From: a virus
Strand: one strand, 5' to 3'
DNA: 22,566 nucleotides
IMG/VR virus record: IMGVR_UViG_3300044712_001827
Location: 1-22,566 of that record
In this document: positions 20,268-22,566 of the stretch, piece after piece
How positions within the stretch are numbered: position 1 is the stretch's first letter
How the letters are laid out: every line of letters starts with the position of its first letter
Notes under the pieces: generated by a model
Databases searched by the model: none
Told to the model about the DNA's origin: nothing
What the model saw: the letters and a program-made list of their open reading frames with translations, nothing else
Position numbers and translations under genes: made by a program

Positions 20268-21931
20268 CGAAGCAGCAAGAGCAGAGCGAGCAGCCCCTCG
20301 ACGTTGTCGGGTTGAAGCTCACGGAGATCCGCCCGTCGACGACGAACCCGCGGAAGTACTTCGACCCGGATCAGCTGGGCGAGCTCTCGGAGAGCATCGC
20401 CAAGCACGGGGTCCTGCAGCCCATCCTGGTCCGCGAGGCGGAGCCGGAGGGCGACACCGACCGCCTGCGCGGCGTGCGCTACGAGATCGTCGCCGGAGAG
20501 CGCCGCTACCGGGCCGCCGAGCTCGCCGGACTCGCCTACATCCCGGCGTTCGTGCGGACGCTGACGGACTCCGAGGCCCTCGAGCTGCAGGTGATCGAGA
20601 ACCTCCAGCGCGCGGACCTCCACCCGCTCGAGGAAGCGGAGGGGTACGAGCAGCTGCAGCGGCTGCACGGCTACCCGGTCGAGGAGCTCGCGGCCAAGGT
20701 GGGCAAGAGCGCCAGCTACATCTACGGCCGCCTGAAGCTCTGCGCGCTCTCGACCGCCGCCCGGGAGGCGTTCTACGCCGGGGACCTCACGGCGACGACG
20801 GCCCTGCTCGTGGCGAGGATCCCGGTACAGGAGCTCCAGGACGAGGCGCTCAAGCAGATCATACAGGGGGACTACGGCTCGGGGCCGATGCGTCTGGAGG
20901 AGGTCCGGGACCTGGTCCAGCGCGACTACATGCTGCGCCTGTCGTCCGCTCCCTTCCCCACCTCGGACCCCGATCTCGTCCCGGAGGCGGGGCCCTGCGG
21001 GACGTGCCCCAAGCGCACGGGCAACCAGCAGGCGCTCTTCGAGGACGTGAAGAGCCCGGACGTCTGCACCGACCCGCGGTGCTTCTCGGCCAAGCGGGAC
21101 GCCTCCTGGGGCAAGGAGGCCGCGGAGCACCAAGCGGCCGGCGGAAAGGTGATCGAGGGCGCGGCCGCGGCGAAGGCCCTCGCGGCCACGCACAGCCACA
21201 ACTCGGCGACCGTGCAGCTGGCGGGGACGTGCATGGCCGACCCGAAGTATCGGACCTGGGGCCAGCTGCTTGGGAAGTCGCTGCTCAAGTCCGACATCGT
21301 CCTCGTGCGAGACGAGCAGCTCCAGGTCCACGGGCTCGTCAACCGGGAGTTGGCGCTCGAGCGGATCGGCGCCAAGCACGAGTGGGCAAAGAAGGCCTTG
21401 ACGAGCGGCGGCGCGGGCTCCTCGAGTCTCTCCGACTCCGATGCCGCCCGCCGGAAGAAGGCGGAGGCCGAGCGCCGCTGGCGGCGGTACCTCTTCGACC
21501 ACGTGGTCGCCCTCATCAAGGGAGACCTCGGCCTCGAGGACCTTCGCGCCATCGCCCTCGCCTACTCCGAGGAGATGTGGCACGAGAGCCGGGGCATGGC
21601 CGTCTCGGTGCTGCTCCCGACCGGCGCCGGAGAGGGCAAGGCCAGGAAGAAGGCGCCCAAACCCAATCCAGAGGGGACCCTCAAGAAGGTGATCTACGGC
21701 TGCACCTCGGAGCGCGACCTCGGCCGGGTCCTGATGGTCTTCGTGCTCGTGCGCGAGCTGGCCGTCTCGGCCTGGGATACGTCCACGCCCGATCGGCTCC
21801 TCGCCGCGGCGAAGCGGCACGGGATCGACGTGAAGGCCCTGCGCGCGGAGATGGCCCGCAGCCAGGCCCCGCCCCCGCCGAAGAAGACGGCCACGAAGGC
21901 CAAGGCAGCGTCTGCGAGGGCCCGGAAGTGA
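20264..21931 (+). CDS. ParB/Spo0J-like DNA-binding protein with Cys-rich insert
   Basis: GTG 20264 follows AGGAGG by seven bases and overlaps the previous stop. The 555-residue protein opens with a ParB N-terminal domain: 'LTEIRPSTTNPRKYFDPDQLGELSESIAKHGVLQPILV', the nucleotide-binding 'GERRYRAAELAG' (residues 79-90), and 'ENLQRADLHPLEEAEGY'. An HTH segment follows ('LAAKVGKSASYIYGRLKL'). Residues about 245-275 carry 'CGTCPKRTGN....DVCTDPRCF', a four-Cys motif seen in some mobile-element ParB relatives, including PRTRC-type proteins. The C-terminal half is helical and ends in a Lys/Ala-rich tail (PPPPKKTATKAKAASARARK), likely DNA-binding. No parA gene is visible. It may partition the genome, or act in replication or recombination. 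Confidence 0.88.
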   Translation: MTKQQEQSEQPLDVVGLKLTEIRPSTTNPRKYFDPDQLGELSESIAKHGVLQPILVREAEPEGDTDRLRGVRYEIVAGERRYRAAELAGLAYIPAFVRTLTDSEALELQVIENLQRADLHPLEEAEGYEQLQRLHGYPVEELAAKVGKSASYIYGRLKLCALSTAAREAFYAGDLTATTALLVARIPVQELQDEALKQIIQGDYGSGPMRLEEVRDLVQRDYMLRLSSAPFPTSDPDLVPEAGPCGTCPKRTGNQQALFEDVKSPDVCTDPRCFSAKRDASWGKEAAEHQAAGGKVIEGAAAAKALAATHSHNSATVQLAGTCMADPKYRTWGQLLGKSLLKSDIVLVRDEQLQVHGLVNRELALERIGAKHEWAKKALTSGGAGSSSLSDSDAARRKKAEAERRWRRYLFDHVVALIKGDLGLEDLRAIALAYSEEMWHESRGMAVSVLLPTGAGEGKARKKAPKPNPEGTLKKVIYGCTSERDLGRVLMVFVLVRELAVSAWDTSTPDRLLAAAKRHGIDVKALRAEMARSQAPPPPKKTATKAKAASARARK

Positions 21932-22209
21932 GCCCGGCGCCGCTCGACCTCCTCAACCAGACCGCCCTGAGCTGCGTCGTCGACGCGATCCTCGAGTTGC
22001 CGATCCGCTCCCTGCTCGCCACCCAAAGCGGGTCACGCGACCAGGAGCGCGGCATCCTCGAGAGCCTGGGAGCCATCCAGCGCGCCGTGGGCCAGGCCGC
22101 CACCGAGCTCCAGCTGCTCGCCGGCCACGAGCACAAGACGGACGGACTCGGCGACACCTGCGTCGTCTGTGGCGTCGAGGTTCAGGTCCAGAAGGGAGCG
22201 GCGTCATGA
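21928..22209 (+). CDS. small early protein with His/Cys zinc-like motif
   Basis: GTG 21928 overlaps the ParB-like stop (GTGA). The 93-residue product is helical for about 70 residues ('QTALSCVVDAILELPIRSLLATQ', 'GILESLGAIQRAVGQAATELQLLAG'), then has 'HEHKTDGLGDTCVVCGVEVQ', a His-x-His ... Cys-x-x-Cys arrangement suited to zinc. The stop overlaps the ATG of the next gene. No family is recognised; the tight coupling suggests a partner of its neighbours. Confidence 0.6.
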   Translation: MSPAPLDLLNQTALSCVVDAILELPIRSLLATQSGSRDQERGILESLGAIQRAVGQAATELQLLAGHEHKTDGLGDTCVVCGVEVQVQKGAAS

Positions 22210-22343
22210 GGGCCTGGCACGTCGCACTGGGCGTTCTTCTGGCGGCGCTCGGATGGCGCGCCCTGTCTGCGCGCCGGCGCCGCCAGGCCGCCGTCCGCAT
22301 GTCCGACGACTGGATGCGGGACCTGCGGAGGGGCGGCCTGTGA
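22206..22343 (+). CDS. 45-residue single-pass membrane protein
   Basis: ATG 22206 overlaps the upstream stop and the TGA at 22341-22343 overlaps the next GTG. The product (MRAWHVALGVLLAALGWRALSA, then RRRRQAAVRMSDDWMRDLRRGGL) has an N-terminal hydrophobic helix followed by a strongly basic segment, giving an N-out/C-in small membrane protein. A holin would usually have a longer or second helix, so I leave the function open. Confidence 0.6.
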   Translation: MRAWHVALGVLLAALGWRALSARRRRQAAVRMSDDWMRDLRRGGL

Positions 22344-22566
22344 CGCCAGACGCGCGTGTCGTGGTCGTGGCCGTGGGCCTGATCGCCATCGCCCTCGGCC
22401 TGCTCGTCCTGATCGCGGTCGCGTCTTTGTCGGGCGAGGATCTCGGCCGCCTGATTCCTGGCCGTGCGCTGGTGCGCCACGGCGCCGTCCCTGAGGCCTC
22501 CCACTTCGGCTCGTTCCGGTACGTGGAGCGTCAGACGGAGGGGATTGGTTCCGACCAATCGGGCGC
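22340..22566 (+). CDS. membrane protein, partial (runs off the window)
   Basis: GTG 22340 overlaps the upstream stop, and the frame stays open to the last base (75 complete codons). Residues about 7-30 (VVVVAVGLIAIALGLLVLIAVASL) form one strong membrane helix near the N-terminus, followed by 'SGEDLGRLIPGRALVRHGAVPEASHFGSFRYVERQ', probably outside or in the cytoplasm. Together with the preceding 45-residue gene it makes a pair of adjacent small membrane proteins. Such pairs can be holin/antiholin or Rz-like, but nothing visible decides this. Confidence 0.6.
   Translation, partial: MTPDARVVVVAVGLIAIALGLLVLIAVASLSGEDLGRLIPGRALVRHGAVPEASHFGSFRYVERQTEGIGSDQSG

Noticed and set aside
20102-21820. 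A 572-codon open frame on the minus strand opposite the ParB-like gene
   Set aside because: It is antisense to a gene with clear ParB motifs, has no ribosome binding site and no recognisable domain, and its composition is typical of GC shadow.
22206-22566. Holin/antiholin or Rz/Rz1-like lysis pair
   Set aside because: Two small membrane proteins alone are not enough. No endolysin is nearby, the second gene is incomplete, and no Rz1-type lipobox is seen.

Overview
The window looks like about 22.6 kb of a temperate, tailed double-stranded DNA phage (siphovirus architecture), or a phage-like element, from a very GC-rich bacterium. I infer this from the GC-saturated third codon positions, the tightly packed genes with 1-4 base stop/start overlaps, and a tail cluster followed by an integrase and a regulatory region. 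The host phylum cannot be fixed from sequence alone. No terminase, portal, capsid, holin or endolysin gene lies inside the window.

Region 1 (1-12082, all + strand) is the head-tail connector and tail module in textbook order. It runs: end of an unidentified head-region gene, head-tail connector, head closure protein, HK97 gp10-like protein, DUF3168-type tail terminator, an unusual protein with a Sec signal peptide, major tail protein, tail chaperone with a probable -1 frameshift extension, 1153-residue tape measure protein, then three distal tail/adhesion proteins carrying lectin-like and carbohydrate-binding modules. There is no sheath gene, which supports a long non-contractile tail.

Region 2 (12083-13745) is the integration module. 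It holds the 3' half of a tRNA-Thr(CGU) gene on the minus strand, starting at the anticodon loop. Around it are inverted core repeats, five copies of GCCCACC and three copies of AGGCCAAGG, followed by a tyrosine integrase with all catalytic residues. Because phage-type genes lie on both sides, this looks like an intact attP, meaning the sequence may represent a circular or excised phage genome rather than one integrated at this point.

Region 3 (13746-16423, minus strand) is a cargo ('moron') block convergent with the integrase. It encodes a 317-residue membrane-segment protein of unknown function, then an operon-like run of three zinc-ribbon proteins, two of them membrane-anchored. None has a recognisable phage function, so this is the best candidate for an undescribed host-modifying or superinfection-exclusion system.

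Region 4 (16424-22566) is the lysogeny switch and early operon. A minus-strand XRE-type regulator and a plus-strand XRE regulator are divergently expressed, the latter from a near-consensus promoter that predicts a leaderless mRNA. The plus-strand operon then encodes small Cys-rich proteins, an AlpA-like DNA-binding protein (excisionase candidate), a BRO-N antirepressor, a long ParB-like protein with a Cys motif, and small membrane proteins, running off the right edge.
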